DNA of 64,000 nt from Pyronema omphalodes (taxonomy: Eukaryota; Ascomycota; Pezizomycetes; Pezizales; Pyronemataceae), in the NCBI GenBank assembly GCA_024516155.1, contig JAJJXM010000060.1, forward strand, positions 186,001 through 250,000, given 5' to 3'. Position numbers and translations under genes: made by a program. Below the pieces are notes generated by a model. The model worked only from the letters and a program-made list of their open reading frames with translations, made no database searches and had not been told where the DNA came from. Below are positions 62,035 to 64,000 of the stretch, piece after piece (the stretch's first letter is position 1; each line of letters begins with the position of its first letter).

Positions 62035-63917
62035 TTATGTGTGAAGTCTGTACATTCTTCTAGCACATTCCTCACCTTGACTAGATGCCTCATCATATTC
62101 CCTTCTTGCTCTTGTTTCAGCCCTACGACGGGGTCTTCTAGAGGAGCTCTTATCTAACGACGGCTGGACTGCAACTGACGGCTTGATCTTGGAAGAAGTA
62201 ACGGAAAAGTACGGATCCGTGACTCCCAAGGGTCCTGAGGTGGCATAAGGATTAACCGGGAATACAGATCTCTTCAGGTCCCTAGGATCAGCGGGTTGGC
62301 TTCTCTTTGGCGGGGGCAAAGAGGAGGGGTCGCAAGGTTGGGTGTAAGGATATTCATAAGGTGAATCTTCGGCAGGAGGGTCAGGCATATCGGGACGAAG
62401 ACTATCAATAAATTTCGAGACACGATATTCGAGGGTAGTGCTAGGAGTGAGTTGGTGAATATTGTCGCCGACAAAACCGGCTTTACCGGTGGAATAACGA
62501 GGCTCTGGACGAGGAGGTAGGACGAAGGATGAGCTCTGTTCGTTTGTAACGTCAGTAGCCAATCAGTAACTAATCGTAGGGATATTATCCAGGGAGACCA
62601 AGGATAGGGATCTTTAAGGAGCAAAAAAAAAAAAAAGTTGCAAACAGAACACAAAAAATCTGCATGAAGCTTTAAAATGTGGGGCGGAAGGTTGTGTAGC
62701 TTACCACGTGTTCATCCTGCACATCTCTAGGTCTTCTAAGGATCTGAAACTGAGGACTGGGAGCAACCGCAGCAGAACCACCATAACTTTGAATTTTCTT
62801 CTGCAAAAACGGCGAGCTATGAGAATGCGGTACATCCTCCGTATGTCTAAGATGACTATTGCGACTACTTCGATGCGCTGGCGTGGGAAGAATATCGTGT
62901 GGCTTGGGCGAATGAATGGAGCTGGCGGATATCATGTGCGATCTAATACCACTACCGCGATCTCTGTCGCGGGATTCGCGGGATTCACGGACCTGTGATT
63001 TTTTTATGGATTGTTAGCGCTGTACTCGAGTAAGTAGTACTTGTACTTGCATGGAATACGCAATTATGGTGCACTGCCTCAGCCGCAGTGATTGCTGCGG
63101 ATGTGATGTGTGGGAGGGTTGGGTACAGTTGGGTGTGGGAAAAGCTGGGGTTCCAGAAGAACACGAACGAAGGAATCGTGTGACACGGTGAGGTGTGGAA
63201 ACAGCTTGCAAGAAGCAGAAAAGACAGCTCAACAACCGTATAGGAAATTTACAGTAGAGAGACAAGGCAGGACAAGACAAGGCAGGACAAGACAAGGCAG
63301 GACAAGACAAGACAAGACAAGACAAGGCAAGAAAAGTCAAGAAAACAGAAAAAAAAAAAGCTTCTCAGCAAAGCTTCTCAGCAAAGCAAACTCACCTCAA
63401 TACGATGACTTCCATGTCCAACATCATGTCTTCCATGGTGATGAGAAGACCTCATATTTCTCTCGTGGGCGCTTGCTCTTGACGGAGGAGCTGGGATTGA
63501 TCTTTCAGATTGAAGCGCGTCAATTCGTTGCTGAGTAGAAGAAGCGTAGCTATCTCTGATTCTTGATCTAGTAGCTGTATTTGTTGTTCCTAGAGCTGAA
63601 GCCGAAGGAGAAGCAGTTTGTGTAGTAGTTGTATGTTGTTTACTTCTAGTTCTGAGAAGACTTGAAGCTGCTGGAGTTGTTGTAGTAGATGCGAGAGTGC
63701 TTCTTTCACGTTCACGTTCACGTTGTGCGGACGGGGAGGACGTGTTGATAAAAGCTCCCTGGAGCAGGGGGGCTGGCTTCGCCTTTCTCGGTGGCGCTGT
63801 GGTGGTAGATGCTGCTGCTGCTGGTCCTGGTCCTCGATCGTTGTCCGAAACACTTTCAATCGCGCTCCTGCGACGATTGGGAGGGATGTAGTGAACCTGC
63901 GATGGACGTTTGCTCAT
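62035..63917 (-). CDS. intrinsically disordered protein, unknown function
   Basis: I infer three exons, 63917-63396, 62992-62705 and 62535-62035, giving 436 aa, all joins phase 0 with GT-AG (GTGAGT, GTAAGC donors). It begins MSKRPSQVHYIPPNRR and is rich in Ser, Thr, Arg, Pro and His throughout, with Arg-Glu repeats and a HHHGRH cluster. The best-ordered part is near the C-terminus: STTLEYRVSKFIDSLRPDMP and a KR/RRPRRR basic patch. I do not recognise a family. The first intron is long (403 bp) and contains a GACAAGGCAG-type repeat. The 3' end may be spliced further, since GTGAGG follows ASSQ, so the last 13 residues are uncertain. Confidence 0.5.
63265..63335. repeat. GACAAGACAAGGCAG-type tandem repeat
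   Basis: Imperfect 5- and 15-bp units of ACAAG/GCAGG lie within the first intron of the disordered-protein gene. Confidence 0.8.
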
Positions 63918-64000
63918 CGTTTGGGCTGGTATGGGTGGATGGACGGTTATGTCGTTTTTGGCGCCTGTCGTGTGCTGGTGCGTCGGGGGTGGAGGTGGAG
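63918..64000. promoter_or_regulatory. 5' leader/promoter edge of the disordered-protein gene
   Basis: Sequence upstream of the minus-strand ATG, cut by the window end. I see no distinct motif. Confidence 0.35.

Overview
The window is nuclear DNA of a filamentous ascomycete (Pezizomycotina). The evidence is many 45-100 bp GT-AG introns with CTAAC-like branch sites, fungal single-copy housekeeping genes (TOM70, TAF8, SOM1, COX7A-type subunit, ETF-beta), intron-bearing eukaryotic tRNAs, and Ty3/Gypsy chromoviruses, a Tad-like LINE and a hAT fragment. I cannot name the genus from sequence alone.

Layout. 1-7443 is a long non-coding stretch with simple repeats and a diverged duplication. 7444-17957 is a compact gene island: a peroxisomal dienoyl-CoA isomerase, TOM70, a two-finger CCCH protein, an XRCC2-like RAD51 paralogue, SOM1, TAF8 and cytochrome oxidase subunit VIIa. 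Three of the seven products (TOM70, SOM1, COX7A) act in mitochondria. XRCC2-like and SOM1 are divergent with only 30 bp between start codons. 17958-22994 is a gene-poor tract holding an intron-containing tRNA-Pro(AGG).

22995-43356 is a transposon nest. In order: an inverted solo LTR; the 5' part of a hAT-type BED-finger transposase gene; a 16.6 kb Ty3/Gypsy locus (element 1, of which about 7.6 kb is its own sequence) whose gag is split by a nearly pristine 8.9 kb second chromovirus (element 2, LTRs 1391 bp with one visible mismatch, TSD AAGGG); the 3' stub and LTR of a third chromovirus; and a 5'-truncated Tad-like LINE. Element 1 carries a third ORF after pol, entered by a TAATG stop/start overlap. 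It encodes a Cys/His-rich protein whose last 33 residues, a predicted transmembrane tail, lie inside the 3' LTR. The same tail is therefore present in every LTR copy, and at 24665 it is spliced in frame onto the hAT BED-finger gene. This is the most unusual thing in the window.

43357-47096 is empty of recognisable genes. 47097-50261 holds a SAP/RSB-motif (Acinus-like) RNA-processing protein and ETF-beta. 50262-58931 mixes minisatellites, LINE tails, one multi-pass membrane protein gene and tRNA-Gly(TCC). 58932-60659 is a PSMD5/HSM3-like proteasome assembly factor, and 62035-63917 is a disordered protein I cannot identify.

Intron boundaries were inferred by eye from GT-AG signals, frame continuity and family similarity. 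They have not been tested with transcripts.
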